This document shows, piece by piece, positions 46,331 to 55,873 of a stretch of DNA of 64,000 nucleotides. The stretch lies in the NCBI GenBank assembly GCA_011524395.1, contig WTKN01000171.1, positions 1 through 64,000 on the forward strand, given 5' to 3'. The notes beneath the pieces were generated by a model, which saw nothing but the letters and a program-made list of their open reading frames with translations, made no database searches and was not told the DNA's origin. This DNA comes from Moorena sp. SS36440bin_2. Lineage in GTDB: Bacteria > Cyanobacteriota > Cyanobacteriia > Cyanobacteriales > Coleofasciculaceae. Numbering within the stretch: position 1 is the first letter of the stretch; each line of letters opens with the position of its first letter. A program made the position numbers and the translations under genes.

Positions 46331-47320
46331 ATGACCATCATTCGTGTACCAAAGTCCTGGGAACTGCCAGAGCAACAAGTCACTTCAGAAACGGCTTATT
46401 TTAACCGACGTCGCTTTCTCAAAAATTTAGTTGGTGCCAGCCTAGGCACTGGAATGCTGTCAATTCTTGGTTGTCAAGCTTCCTCTTCTGCCTCAGACAA
46501 AGCTTTTGTGGAAACCCTAAATCAACCCAAGTTCAAATCCTTAGCAACCAATCCAGCTTTTGCCAGTGTTGACAGACCCATCACTGATCAGGATCTCGCT
46601 GGACAGTACAACAATTTTTATGAATTTGGCGGCAGTAAATCGATCTGGCAAGCAGCCCAAAATTTACCAACCAAAGACTGGAAGCTAGAGGTGACGGGAT
46701 TAGTCAAAAATCCCCAAACCTATGACCTAGATGATCTGCAAACTCAATTTCCCATCGAAGAGCGGATCTATCGCTTCCGCTGTGTAGAGGCGTGGTCAAT
46801 GGTGCTACCGTGGATCGGATTTCCCATGAAAGCGCTGATGAAATCAGTAGAACCTACTTCAGAGGCTAAATTTGTGCGATTTACCTCCTATTATGACCGC
46901 AAAATTACTACTGGTCCAGGTATACACCTTGGTTCCTTACCTTGGCCTTATACGGAAAGTCTAAGTGTTGAGGAAATGGCTAACGAACTAGCATTTTTTG
47001 CTATTGGTATTTACGGTCATCTATTACCCAAACAGCATGGTGCTCCTATTCGCATGGTAGTGCCCTGGAAATATGGTTTTAAAGGAGCAAAATCTATAGT
47101 AAAAGTCGAGTTTTTAGCTAACCAGCCACCTACTTACTGGAATACTATTAATTCCTATGAATATGACTTTGAGGCAAATGTTAACCCCAATAAGCCTCAC
47201 CCCAGATGGTCACAAGCTACAGAAAAATTCATCAGTAGCGGTCCAAACTTATCCTGGGACAAACGACCCACCCTACTTTACAACGGTTATGGGGAATATG
47301 TAGGTGGGCTGTATAGTTGA
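46331..47320 (+). CDS. msrP: Protein-methionine-sulfoxide reductase catalytic subunit (molybdopterin)
   Basis: A 329-residue MsrP (YedY) that repairs oxidised methionines in periplasmic proteins. A Tat signal lies near the N-terminus (NRRRFLKNLVGASLGTGML), needed to export the folded Mo-cofactor enzyme. The Mo-ligating Cys is in IYRFRCVEAWSMVLPWIGFP, and the GAPIRMVVPWKYGFKGAKSIV segment binds the cofactor. A membrane heme partner (MsrQ) is not adjacent. A Cys in SILGCQASS may be a lipobox remnant or lipidation site. Confidence 0.92.
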   Translation: MTIIRVPKSWELPEQQVTSETAYFNRRRFLKNLVGASLGTGMLSILGCQASSSASDKAFVETLNQPKFKSLATNPAFASVDRPITDQDLAGQYNNFYEFGGSKSIWQAAQNLPTKDWKLEVTGLVKNPQTYDLDDLQTQFPIEERIYRFRCVEAWSMVLPWIGFPMKALMKSVEPTSEAKFVRFTSYYDRKITTGPGIHLGSLPWPYTESLSVEEMANELAFFAIGIYGHLLPKQHGAPIRMVVPWKYGFKGAKSIVKVEFLANQPPTYWNTINSYEYDFEANVNPNKPHPRWSQATEKFISSGPNLSWDKRPTLLYNGYGEYVGGLYS

Positions 47321-47394
47321 AGGCTATATATCAGATGGCCTTTACCCGTAAATATTCAGCTATCAGCCTATGCACTACGGGCATAGGCTTACCT

Positions 47395-48021
47395 TTACCC
47401 TTTCGTCACCTGAATCACCTGTAAACTACCACCTGCGTGCAAGGAGCGATCGCATACCTTAAACCCCACTTGCTCAAGCCCGTTGACCAAGTCAGTCTCT
47501 AGTAATTGCCAAGCTGTCTCAGTCTCAAACAACCACATAAATACCGCTAACCCTGGCCAAAACAAAACATTAGTTGGCTTGTGCAAATCCACCAGGGTAA
47601 ACACTCCTCCTGGTTTAAGCACCCGGTGAACCTCCTGAATAATCTGCTGCAACACCTCAGGGGTCATTTCATGGAGTGCTGCGCTGGTGTGAACTATATC
47701 AAATTGAGCATCTGGTAAGGGCATCTGTTCAGCCAACCCCTCTACATAGTTGGCTTGGGGAACATTCCGTTGTGCTCGCTGTAGGGATAGTGGCGAAATA
47801 TCTAAGCCAGTGACATGCTCAGACAATTCCACCAAGAACTGGGTAGCCTGACCACTACCGCAACAGAGATCTAGCACTTTGGTTCCTGAATGAATTGTTA
47901 AGCCCTGTAACGGTAGCTGGCGGAATCGTCTCTCTCCACCTACGCTCAAAGCCGCGATCCGAGAAATACTATCATACAGCCATTGGTACTGATAACTCCA
48001 AGCTCTAAGAACTGTTGCCAC
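47395..48021 (-). CDS. Class I SAM-dependent methyltransferase
   Basis: A 208-residue methyltransferase of the UbiE/type 11 group. Motif I is VLDLCCGSGQATQFL, motif II TGLDISPLSLQRAQ, motif III-like DIVHTSAALHEMTPEVLQQ and motif post-III VHRVLKPGGVFTLVDLHKP. The substrate is unknown; a role in quinone or small-molecule methylation is typical but not shown. It is divergent from hemH, with start codons 107 bp apart. Confidence 0.82.
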   Translation of the reverse strand: MATVLRAWSYQYQWLYDSISRIAALSVGGERRFRQLPLQGLTIHSGTKVLDLCCGSGQATQFLVELSEHVTGLDISPLSLQRAQRNVPQANYVEGLAEQMPLPDAQFDIVHTSAALHEMTPEVLQQIIQEVHRVLKPGGVFTLVDLHKPTNVLFWPGLAVFMWLFETETAWQLLETDLVNGLEQVGFKVCDRSLHAGGSLQVIQVTKG

Positions 48022-48128
48022 TACTCACTCCTTGGTAAAGATCTGTGTTTCTTGTTGCAAATTTAAGTTAAAAAATATATTGTTAAAATCAGTAACAAAT
48101 ATAAAAGTTATGGGAAGCTGTGTTAACT

Positions 48129-49292
48129 ATGGGTCGTGTTGGGGTATTATTGCTTAATCTAGGTGGGCCAGATCAGTTAAAGGATGTTCGTCCCTTTCTA
48201 TTCAACCTGTTTTCTGACCCGGAAATTATTCGCCTGCCTTTTCCGTGGCTGCAAAAACCCCTGGCTTGGCTAATCTCCACTAAGCGTGCTAAGATATCCC
48301 AGGAGAACTACAAGCAAATTGGTGGTGGTTCCCCTCTACGGAAGATTACAGACGCCCAGGCCGAAGCCCTCCAGGAACATTTGCAAACAAAAGGGCAAGA
48401 GGTCAGTGTCTATGTAGGAATGCGTTACTGGCATCCTTTCACAGAAGAAGCGATCGCAACCATCAAAGCGGATGGGATCGAACGCTTAGTCATTTTACCG
48501 CTTTATCCCCAATTTTCGATCAGCACCAGTGGTTCTAGCTTCCGTCTGCTAGAAAATCTGTGGACAGAAGACCCAGACCTCAGCAAGATTGAACACACAG
48601 TCATTCCCTCCTGGTACCAGCAGCCACAATATCTCGAAGCCATGGCTGACTTAATTGCTCAGGAACTCGATAAGTTTTCCAATCCCGATCAAGTTCATAT
48701 CTTCTTCAGTGCTCACGGTGTACCCATCAGCTATGTCACAGAAGCTGGAGACCCCTACCAGCGAGAAATTGAGGATTGCACTTCCTTAATTATGAAAACC
48801 CTCAACCGCCCCAATCCCCATACTCTGGCCTATCAAAGTCGGGTTGGTCCGGTAGAATGGCTCCAACCCTACACCGAGGATGCGTTGCAAGAACTCGGAG
48901 CTAACAATACTCAAGATTTGCTGGTAGTCCCGATTAGTTTTGTATCGGAACATATCGAAACCCTCCAAGAAATCGACATTGAGTATCGAGAAATAGCAGA
49001 GGAATCAGGGATTAAGCAGTTTGAGCGGGTACCAGCCCTCAATACCCATCCCCTATTTATTGAGTCTTTGACAAATTTGGTAGTTGACGCTCTTGAATCA
49101 CCCAGCCGTCAACTATCCGAGGTAATTCGTCCCCCAGAGACAGTCAAAATTTACCCTCCCGAGCGCTGGGAGTGGGGCATGACTACAGCAGCAGAAGTTT
49201 GGAATGGTCGTCTGGCTATGATTGGGTTTATTGCTTTACTGTTGGAGTTGATTAGTGGTACTGGACCGCTACATTTTGCTGGGTTGTTGTAA
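48129..49292 (+). CDS. hemH: Ferrochelatase with C-terminal chlorophyll-binding-like (CAB/HLIP) tail
   Basis: A 387-residue ferrochelatase that inserts Fe2+ into protoporphyrin IX. It reads [20 protein letters not shown] and [16 protein letters not shown], the catalytic His in [12 protein letters not shown], and [16 protein letters not shown]. After ~320 residues a linker leads to the cyanobacterial/plastid-specific hydrophobic tail [20 protein letters not shown], a chlorophyll a/b-binding-like ExxNxRxAM motif. This tail is associated with regulation at the tetrapyrrole branch point. The ATG at 48129 is preferred to the GTG three codons upstream because family alignment begins at [10 protein letters not shown]. 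Confidence 0.95.
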   Translation: MGRVGVLLLNLGGPDQLKDVRPFLFNLFSDPEIIRLPFPWLQKPLAWLISTKRAKISQENYKQIGGGSPLRKITDAQAEALQEHLQTKGQEVSVYVGMRYWHPFTEEAIATIKADGIERLVILPLYPQFSISTSGSSFRLLENLWTEDPDLSKIEHTVIPSWYQQPQYLEAMADLIAQELDKFSNPDQVHIFFSAHGVPISYVTEAGDPYQREIEDCTSLIMKTLNRPNPHTLAYQSRVGPVEWLQPYTEDALQELGANNTQDLLVVPISFVSEHIETLQEIDIEYREIAEESGIKQFERVPALNTHPLFIESLTNLVVDALESPSRQLSEVIRPPETVKIYPPERWEWGMTTAAEVWNGRLAMIGFIALLLELISGTGPLHFAGLL

Positions 49293-49411
49293 ATTTATTC
49301 AGGTTATAAGGGCAACCGGCAAGTCCAGATTTAATTGAGGGGGAGGCAAGTAATTGTCCCCCCCGACCGATATCAAACCTAAGCCACTATCTACCCACTC
49401 TACTAACCCGT

Positions 49412-49906
49412 CTACCAACCCATTGTTCCTGGTTCTCCCTTGAAAGGTCCAACAATATCCTTAGTGATCCAGCCACCATAAAATTCGCCAGCCTGGGGAG
49501 TGACTAACTCATCATCTACATAGCAGGCATCCATTAGACGAGCATAAAAGCAACAATATCCCTTAATCGGGACAAAATCAGGAGTTGGATCGAAGAAACA
49601 CCAAACGGCATTATTTGCTTCTTTTTCACCTACTGAAACCTTGTAATAACAAGCCCAGCCTTTCCACTCGCAAAAGGTTTTACGAGGTGTTTCGATCAGA
49701 TGTTCAACCTTGATGTCTTCTTGGGGGATGTAATAACTGGGAGGATGACTAGTTTCTAACACCCTCTTGGCTCGCCTGGTTTCAGCAAGAACTATACCAT
49801 TAAAGATGACCTTGATGTGCTTGCTAGTGTCTTCCCATCGGGCGGGACGGGGGTAATCCCAAACTGATTCTTGACCTGGCTTTGGAGGGATAGGGCTTGG
49901 TCTCAT
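49412..49906 (-). CDS. DUF427 domain-containing protein
   Basis: A 164-residue protein of the DUF427 family. The N-terminal SVWDYPRPARWEDTSKHIKV is the hallmark start. It continues VLAETRRAKRVLETSHPPSYYIP, a compact beta-rich domain with TFCEWKGWACYY and VWCFFDPTPDFVPIKGYC. No catalytic role is established for the family. The extra C-terminal ~40 residues (YVDDELVTPQAGEFYGGWIT) are typical of the cyanobacterial subgroup. Co-directional with the hydroxylase-like gene downstream, 66 bp away. Confidence 0.85.
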   Translation of the reverse strand: MRPSPIPPKPGQESVWDYPRPARWEDTSKHIKVIFNGIVLAETRRAKRVLETSHPPSYYIPQEDIKVEHLIETPRKTFCEWKGWACYYKVSVGEKEANNAVWCFFDPTPDFVPIKGYCCFYARLMDACYVDDELVTPQAGEFYGGWITKDIVGPFKGEPGTMGW

Positions 49907-49972
49907 GACTTATCCTTGGCTTTCCTACGTAGTTTTCCAACTTAGCGTTCCTACTTAAAGTTATCCTATAAA

Positions 49973-50803
49973 TTATTTAGACAACTTCATGGTGATCTTT
50001 TCCAGAGAAGCTGTAGGGAACATAATTCCCGACTTCTTGGTAGGAGGGTTCAACGTGTTAAATATCCTGTCCCAAAATCCTTGAATTCCATAGTTTCCTT
50101 TGAAACAAGTGTGATGAAGATCGTGAAAATCTGACGGAATGAAAAATATTGATAAGGAACTATGACCTTCTAGGTTGTAAGCATTACCTATAAGAGTCCA
50201 AGCCAATAGTTGAGTGATATCATATCCAAATATAAAGATCGGTAAAATGTCTGTAATGGTAACTATAATATATTCAATGATACTCTTATGACCAGCGACA
50301 AAACTTGAGGTATCAATAAACTCATGATGTTTAAGATGTATTTTTTGAAAGAACCTTCTGTGGAATAACCAGTGGGAGACATAAAAACAGAAATCAGCAG
50401 CAACTATTCTCATTAAGAACCATCCCAGATTTAGAAGCAAGCCATTGCCGCGATGCATCTCTGGTGCCAGATAGAGGATAACTAGTGCTGCGATGAAACT
50501 CTTGATTTCTCCAAGAATAATTCCTTTTGCGGTAAAGGCAGGGAATGGCTGTTTTTTGACTTTTTTAGTCCTGGCATTTAGTTTTTCTGTCAACTGGTCT
50601 TTCTTTTTAATCACCTTTTCGATGAAAAGACCAATGGCATAAAATGAGACAGAACCGACCAGCCAGTAAAGCACTACCTGGTTGATAAAGTTGAGTTCGA
50701 TATCCGGCAATACCCAGTAGAAAAATTGCTGAAAAATTGCACAAGTAATGGCAACTTTTATAAAAAATTCTACCTCAAAACATAAATTAAAAATTTGTTG
50801 CAT
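49973..50803 (-). CDS. Sterol desaturase/fatty acid hydroxylase superfamily membrane protein
   Basis: A 276-residue membrane protein with several hydrophobic spans at the N-terminus and middle. It has the di-iron histidine boxes of the fatty acid hydroxylase superfamily: HWLFHRRFFQKIHLKHHEF (HxxxH and HxxHH) and DFHDLHHTCFKGNYG. Members hydroxylate or desaturate lipids or carotenoids at membranes. The substrate is unknown. Its codon usage and AT content differ from the DUF427 gene, so the two may not form a true operon. Confidence 0.78.
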   Translation of the reverse strand: MQQIFNLCFEVEFFIKVAITCAIFQQFFYWVLPDIELNFINQVVLYWLVGSVSFYAIGLFIEKVIKKKDQLTEKLNARTKKVKKQPFPAFTAKGIILGEIKSFIAALVILYLAPEMHRGNGLLLNLGWFLMRIVAADFCFYVSHWLFHRRFFQKIHLKHHEFIDTSSFVAGHKSIIEYIIVTITDILPIFIFGYDITQLLAWTLIGNAYNLEGHSSLSIFFIPSDFHDLHHTCFKGNYGIQGFWDRIFNTLNPPTKKSGIMFPTASLEKITMKLSK

Positions 50804-51203
50804 ATTTTTTAATTGCTAATTAACTGCTTAATTATAATTATGTGATCTTAAAAAATAAATGCTATCTCTAAAACTAGAGCGCTCAATAATGCCAATCAAC
50901 TTCTAAAAATCAGTGATGAATTCATTATCTCATATTTGGTGCTGAATTTAACCTGGATGATTTAATATCACACTATTGATTATTTATCAAAATAATTTAG
51001 ATTAATTTTAGATGGCTTTGTCCTGCCCTCAGGAACAATCGACAAAGTATAGCTCCCTGGGTTCGCTGTCCAACGTAAGAGCTATTCAAAACTGGTAAAA
51101 ATTATGGTACTCTTAACCGGTGCTAATCCGATCATGGGTTAAGCAGTATAAATGTACTGTTTTTGAAAAACTGTTTTTGGAAAACTAAATTTAAAAGAGT
51201 ATT
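50804..51203. other. AT-rich divergent promoter region, no gene seen
   Basis: About 400 bp between the hydroxylase-like gene (-) and egtD (+). A direct repeat of the form tactgtttttgaaaaactgt/ttttggaaaact lies near 51153-51186, just upstream of egtD. No operator could be assigned. Confidence 0.4.
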
Positions 51204-52235
51204 ATGTCAACAACTTTTCAAGAGACCACAAAGAATCTGAGATTCAGTGAGGATCGCCTAGGAATTAACTATCTCGGGAGTGCCAACCTGCCTACTGCAA
51301 CAGATGATGGCAAAGATATCATTCGAGGATTAACCCAAACGCCAAAATCTTTGCAACCTCGTTACTTTTACGATGAAAAAGGCTCCCAATTGTTTGAGCA
51401 AATCTGCGAGTTACCGGAATATTATCCCACCCGCACAGAGGCAGAAATATTACAACAGTATGCTCAGGAAGTTGCCCAATTAACAGGAGCTTGCGAATTG
51501 GTGGAGCTGGGTAGTGGCAGTTCTACCAAGACTCGCTTGTTGTTGGATGCCTATGAAAGTCAGGGATATCCCTTGCGCTATGTTCCTATTGATGTGAGTG
51601 GGGAGATTCTTGAAGAGAGTGCCAAGCAGCTGTTGTTGGATTATCCCAAGTTAAAGGTTCAGGGTCAGGTGGGAACCTATGAACACGCCCTGAGCCAATT
51701 AACTCCAACACCATTACCTAGGCGGATGGTTTTCTTTTTGGGTAGTAGCTTGGGAAATTTTGCTCCTGAACAGTGCGATCGCTTTTTTGAGAAAATGACA
51801 GCTTTACTAGCACCAGGAGATTACTTTTTGCTGGGCATTGACTTACAAAAACCGAAGGAGATTCTGGAAGCTGCCTATAACGATACTCAGGGGGTGACTG
51901 CAGCATTTAACCTGAATATCCTGGCACATCTGAACTGGCGTTTCCAAGGAAATTTTGACCTCGATCGCTTTACCCATCAGGCGATTTATAATCAATCGGA
52001 AAGTCAGATTGAGATGTATTTACATTGCCAGGAAACCCATGTTGTGCGCTTAGCCAGCCTGAATTTAACGCTTGAGTTCCAAGCAGGAGAAAGCATCCTT
52101 ACAGAAATTTCTCGCAAATTCAATTTGGAGCAGATGGAGCACTATCTAAACGATCGGGGACTAAACACAGTTCAGGCTTGGACTGATACCAAGCAATGGT
52201 TTGGTTTACTCCTGTGTCAGATACAGGGTTTGTAA
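51204..52235 (+). CDS. egtD: L-histidine N-alpha-methyltransferase (hercynine synthase)
   Basis: A 343-residue EgtD that trimethylates histidine to hercynine, the first step of ergothioneine synthesis. It reads KSLQPRYFYDEKGSQLFEQI, CELPEYYPTRTEAEIL, the SAM-binding ELVELGSGSSTKTRLLLDAY, FFLGSSLGNFAPEQC and, near the C-terminus, SRKFNLEQMEHYLNDRGL. It is followed 194 bp downstream by the EgtB-type sulfoxide synthase on the same strand; the gap is filled with tandem repeats, so the pair may still be one unit. Confidence 0.95.
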   Translation: MSTTFQETTKNLRFSEDRLGINYLGSANLPTATDDGKDIIRGLTQTPKSLQPRYFYDEKGSQLFEQICELPEYYPTRTEAEILQQYAQEVAQLTGACELVELGSGSSTKTRLLLDAYESQGYPLRYVPIDVSGEILEESAKQLLLDYPKLKVQGQVGTYEHALSQLTPTPLPRRMVFFLGSSLGNFAPEQCDRFFEKMTALLAPGDYFLLGIDLQKPKEILEAAYNDTQGVTAAFNLNILAHLNWRFQGNFDLDRFTHQAIYNQSESQIEMYLHCQETHVVRLASLNLTLEFQAGESILTEISRKFNLEQMEHYLNDRGLNTVQAWTDTKQWFGLLLCQIQGL

Positions 52236-52249
52236 TCGACGTGTAAGCA

Positions 52250-52385
52250 TTTAGCTATCAGCTCTCAGTTATCAGCTCTCAGTTATCAGCTCTCAGTTAT
52301 CAGCTAAAGGCTGACGGCTGACCACTGACGGCTGACCACTGACCCCTGAGCGCTGACTGCTGACTGCTGACCGCTGACTACTGAA
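52250..52385. repeat. Tandem repeats between egtD and the sulfoxide synthase
   Basis: Three copies of a 14-bp unit (tatcagctctcagt) at about 52256-52300, then a series of degenerate 7-14-bp gctgac / cactgacggctgac units to 52385. These ctgac-type short repeats recur in other intergenic gaps of the window (for example 23170-23190, 46145-46180). Confidence 0.7.
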
Positions 52386-52429
52386 TATACACACCCCTAA
52401 GTTTAAGAATAGTATTTGGAACTCAAACC

Positions 52430-53782
52430 ATGGATACTCTCCAATCTACTCAATTCCCTCGCCTTGACACCTGTAGTCGCGAAACTATTCTCAATTACTT
52501 TAAGAATTCATGGGAACTCGAAGATGTTCTGATGAAAAGTCTGGTTGGGGAAGAAACCTTCTATATCAGTCCCGACCCATTAAGAAACCGTCTGATTTTC
52601 TATTTGGGTCACTCCGCTGTATTCTACATCAATAAATTCCTTGGGGTTGGGTTATTGGATAAACCCATTAATCCTAACTATGAAATCCTCTTTGAAATTG
52701 GTGTGGACCCGGAAACTCCTGAAGAACTCGATCAAGCAACCAAAGATATCCACTGGCCAAAAGTAGAAGAGGTTTGGCGGTATCGAGATCAAGTGTATGG
52801 GGTGGTTATAGAAACTATCGAAAAGACTCCTCTGAATCTGCCAATTCATCAAAATCATCCTCTTTGGGCGCTGATGATGGGAATTGAACACAGTCGCACG
52901 CACTTTGAAACCTCTTCGATGCTGATCCGACAACTGCCTGTAGAGCGGCTTGAACGTCCTAAGAGCTGGAATTATGCTGTGTCTAATGGAAAGGTTTCTA
53001 AGAATGAAATGCTCCAAGTTTCTGGGGGTTCGGTAGAACTTGGAAAACCAGAGGATTATCCTACCTATGGCTGGGATAGTGAATATGGCAATCGTTCGGT
53101 AGAGGTTAAACCGTTTTTCGCCAGTCAGTATCTGATTACCAATGGAGAATTTCTGGAGTTTTTAAATGATAATGGCTACGATAATCTAGATTACTGGGAT
53201 AAAGAATCCTGGATTTGGAAGACAACCTATAATATCAAGCACCCTAAATTCTGGATACCTACTAATAGTGGCTACAAGTATCGAGCGCTGTTTGACGAGA
53301 TTGACCTTCCTCTTGATTGGCCCGTTGAAGTTAATCACCATGAAGCCATGGCTTACTGTCGTTGGAAGGGGCAAGGGATTCGTTTGATGAGTGAAGCGGA
53401 GTGGAATCTTGCCACTGCTGGCAGGGATGAAAGTAGCACAACTCTCAAGCAAGACCCCTTTGCGATACAGGATTACAATCTAAATCTCAAGTTTGGCTCA
53501 CCTAGCCCAGTGGGTATGTTAGAAACTGCTAAAAGTCCTGCTGGACTCTATGACTTGCGGGGGAATGTATGGGAGTGGCTCAGTGATGAGTTCAAGCCGC
53601 TACCAGGATTCAAGCCCCATCGGCTCTATGAAGATTATTCGGCTCCGTTCTTTGATACCCAACATAACATGATGCTTGGTGGTGCTTGGGTGACTACTGG
53701 AACAGAAGCATCCACATTCTATCGTAACTGGTTCCGTCCCTACTTCTACCAACATGCTGGGTTTAGAATTGCGGCTTCATAG
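52430..53782 (+). CDS. egtB: EgtB/OvoA-type non-heme iron sulfoxide synthase
   Basis: A 450-residue DinB-plus-FGE-sulfatase (formylglycine-generating-like) enzyme that joins cysteine or gamma-glutamylcysteine to a histidine derivative. The DinB-like N-terminal domain has LIFYLGHSAVFYINKFLGVG and the metal-binding ALMMGIEHSRTHFETSSML. The C-terminal domain has SQYLITNGEFLEFLNDNGY and GLYDLRGNVWEWLSDEF, ending FYRNWFRPYFYQHAGFRIA. Sequence details follow OvoA rather than actinobacterial EgtB, but the OvoA C-terminal methyltransferase is absent and egtD lies next door. An ergothioneine role is therefore the likely one, consistent with published work that cyanobacterial EgtB arose from OvoA-like ancestors. 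A C-S lyase partner is not adjacent. Confidence 0.85.
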   Translation: MDTLQSTQFPRLDTCSRETILNYFKNSWELEDVLMKSLVGEETFYISPDPLRNRLIFYLGHSAVFYINKFLGVGLLDKPINPNYEILFEIGVDPETPEELDQATKDIHWPKVEEVWRYRDQVYGVVIETIEKTPLNLPIHQNHPLWALMMGIEHSRTHFETSSMLIRQLPVERLERPKSWNYAVSNGKVSKNEMLQVSGGSVELGKPEDYPTYGWDSEYGNRSVEVKPFFASQYLITNGEFLEFLNDNGYDNLDYWDKESWIWKTTYNIKHPKFWIPTNSGYKYRALFDEIDLPLDWPVEVNHHEAMAYCRWKGQGIRLMSEAEWNLATAGRDESSTTLKQDPFAIQDYNLNLKFGSPSPVGMLETAKSPAGLYDLRGNVWEWLSDEFKPLPGFKPHRLYEDYSAPFFDTQHNMMLGGAWVTTGTEASTFYRNWFRPYFYQHAGFRIAAS

Positions 53783-53912
53783 CTTTTTGTTGAAAAAAAA
53801 GGTGTAAGCATATGCGCTACTTGAGGGGCTACTTGAGGGGCTATCAGCTATCAGCAGCAGACCTGTGGCGCTTCTTTTAACATTGAGTTAAATAACACAA
53901 GAATAACAAACT

Positions 53913-54158
53913 ATGGACTATCGCCACATCATCACAATCGAGCCTGGTAAACGAAGTGGTAAACCCTGCATAAGAGGAATGCGCATTACGGTCTACGACA
54001 TTTTAGAATATCTGGCCGGGGGAATGACAGAAGCAGAAATTCTAGACGATTTTTCTGAACTAACCTCCGAAGATATCAAAGCCTGTCTTGCTTTTGCAGC
54101 AGAGCGTGAGAAAAAGTTAACGGCTCTCCCAAGAGACCCTCACCAACCACGAATATAG
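53913..54158 (+). CDS. DUF433 domain antitoxin-like protein
   Basis: This 81-residue DUF433 protein has a small winged/helix-turn-helix fold typical of VapB-like antitoxins: IEPGKRSGKPCIRGMRITVYDI, then LEYLAGGMTEAEILDDFSELTSEDIKACLAFA. In most genomes it precedes a DUF5615 PIN-like toxin on the same strand. Here the following 100 bp contains no such gene and then an IS607-type element begins in the opposite orientation, so the toxin has probably been lost. Confidence 0.85.
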   Translation: MDYRHIITIEPGKRSGKPCIRGMRITVYDILEYLAGGMTEAEILDDFSELTSEDIKACLAFAAEREKKLTALPRDPHQPRI

Positions 54159-54265
54159 CGTAGGACTTCTCGCCTAAAAGTTATCCGCTTCAGTCAGGAT
54201 TCTGGTCATGGCTTTGATCGCTGATACGGGAACGCTTCCGATACTTTTTAGCTACCAAAACCTAC

Positions 54266-55873
54266 CTAAGGCAAATTCTGGCTCGCCAATGCAAGCTGAT
54301 TTCTCAACCAGGGGGTATCTCCCAAAGCCCGCAGAAAAATTCCACGAGCGCCATTGATGTCCCTATCCATCACTTGGCCATCAATCTTTGATTTGATAAC
54401 TTTGTTACCACCAATATTGACTAACTCACCAGTCCAACTAACCGTTTTACTGGTATAAGCTTCACAGACATCAACAACGATTTTCCCATTCTCGGCTGCT
54501 TTATGCTTCAAAAACTCTTTAAACCGATAGTGAGCAAAAGAAAGCATATTGCGAACCGTTTTAGATCTAAGTTTTCGATTCGGCTTTTTGGACATTTTAG
54601 ATGTCTCGAAGGTAGGAAGTAATATTACATCAAAATTATCAACTAAAAACCTAGCCGCCTTGTGATGTAGCTCCTGAACTAGGTTCTGAATTCTAATTAC
54701 CATCCTCCTAGCGGCTTTTCTCATTCGACGTTTTTGCTTCCCCTTAGCCTTACTGATCTTTGAAATCAGATTGTCTAGGTGCTGACATAAGCGTTGAATC
54801 TGAGAAAAGTCGCCATGGCCAATTTTACCAACGGAAGTTTGACTAAAAAATGTCAAGAAATTCCTAACACCAGGATCTAAACTAACCACTCTACCTTGGT
54901 TTTCGGTTTTAACGTGAGCTGTTTTGTAAGGGACTACTAGGTAATAGTCCCCGTTGGTGCTAGTCAATCGACAATCACAGATGTTGTCGGGAAGTGTCTC
55001 AGTAAAGGTTAATTCACCTAGTTTTGTATGATAAATACCTTTTACTGAGACAGCTGATTTAGGAATATAGCAAGACTGAATGGGATTCTTACGAGACCTA
55101 AATCTAACCCGATTAACCTGTCCAATCTTCTTGTACTTTTTCTTGGCCTCCCTGACGGCGGTGCAAGCATCCTTAATCGCTATAGATTTGATTTGATAAG
55201 GTACTGCTTTGCACCAGTCTGGAAGGTCATTTAATATGTCAGTTTTAATGGCTTTCCAGTTGGCTTTGACTTCGCCATTTTTAAATATTTTTACAGTCTT
55301 ATTGAACACATAGCGTGACACTCCAAACCACTGTCGAACCATCGCTCGTTGTTCAGGGTTTAAGAACACTCGAATCTTCTTTGATTTTTTGGCTGTATTT
55401 TCTAAGTCCGTGGACGCGGCAAGAGAAGACGTTAATGATGGAGAGAATATCTGCGGTGAGTTCTGATTTTGGACAACTTTCAGCTTGGTCGAGAACCAAG
55501 ATTTTTCCACCGTTGAGACTGACCAGGTACTCAAACAGTTCAAACCCAAATCGGGTGAGTCTGTCTCTACAGGCAACAACAATTGTGAGCTGATCTCCGC
55601 GCATAAGTCGTTCCAATATGGCTCGAAGACCTTTTCTTTTGTAGTTGAGTCCTGACCCGATGTCGCGGATGATTTCCGCCTGTGGGAACAAGAAGTGCAT
55701 GTAGGCGACTTGTCTGGTAAGATCGTTTTTTTGCTTACTGCTACTGACTTGGCAGTAACAGATAGTGGCCGGTTGTCTCGGTCTTCGTTTCCCCAGGCTA
55801 AGCAGGCTTTATGTGTCAAAAAGCCTGTTTCCACTTGGGGTTCGTTCACATTTGATAGTGCCATTATTTCCAT
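54266..55873 (-). CDS. tnpB: IS607-type TnpB, possible loss of start codon
   Basis: The frame is 535 codons, but only the last ~380 residues are TnpB. The first ~155 are the out-of-frame shadow of the overlapping tnpA. Homology begins near KKSKKIRVFLNPEQRAMV. RuvC-I is VVSLDPGVRNFLTF, RuvC-II LPTFETSKM and RuvC-III MDRDINGARGIFLRALGD; the catalytic acids are intact. The zinc finger after YTSKT is replaced by a cysteine-free loop (VSWTGELVNIGGNKVIKSKI). The sister copy at 58-60.6 kb has an ATG where this one has ACG (55409-55411), so translation from the natural start may be lost and expression would depend on upstream ATGs. Element 2 of the IS607 family in the window. Confidence 0.85.
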   Translation of the reverse strand: MEIMALSNVNEPQVETGFLTHKACLAWGNEDRDNRPLSVTAKSVAVSKKTILPDKSPTCTSCSHRRKSSATSGQDSTTKEKVFEPYWNDLCAEISSQLLLPVETDSPDLGLNCLSTWSVSTVEKSWFSTKLKVVQNQNSPQIFSPSLTSSLAASTDLENTAKKSKKIRVFLNPEQRAMVRQWFGVSRYVFNKTVKIFKNGEVKANWKAIKTDILNDLPDWCKAVPYQIKSIAIKDACTAVREAKKKYKKIGQVNRVRFRSRKNPIQSCYIPKSAVSVKGIYHTKLGELTFTETLPDNICDCRLTSTNGDYYLVVPYKTAHVKTENQGRVVSLDPGVRNFLTFFSQTSVGKIGHGDFSQIQRLCQHLDNLISKISKAKGKQKRRMRKAARRMVIRIQNLVQELHHKAARFLVDNFDVILLPTFETSKMSKKPNRKLRSKTVRNMLSFAHYRFKEFLKHKAAENGKIVVDVCEAYTSKTVSWTGELVNIGGNKVIKSKIDGQVMDRDINGARGIFLRALGDTPWLRNQLALASQNLP

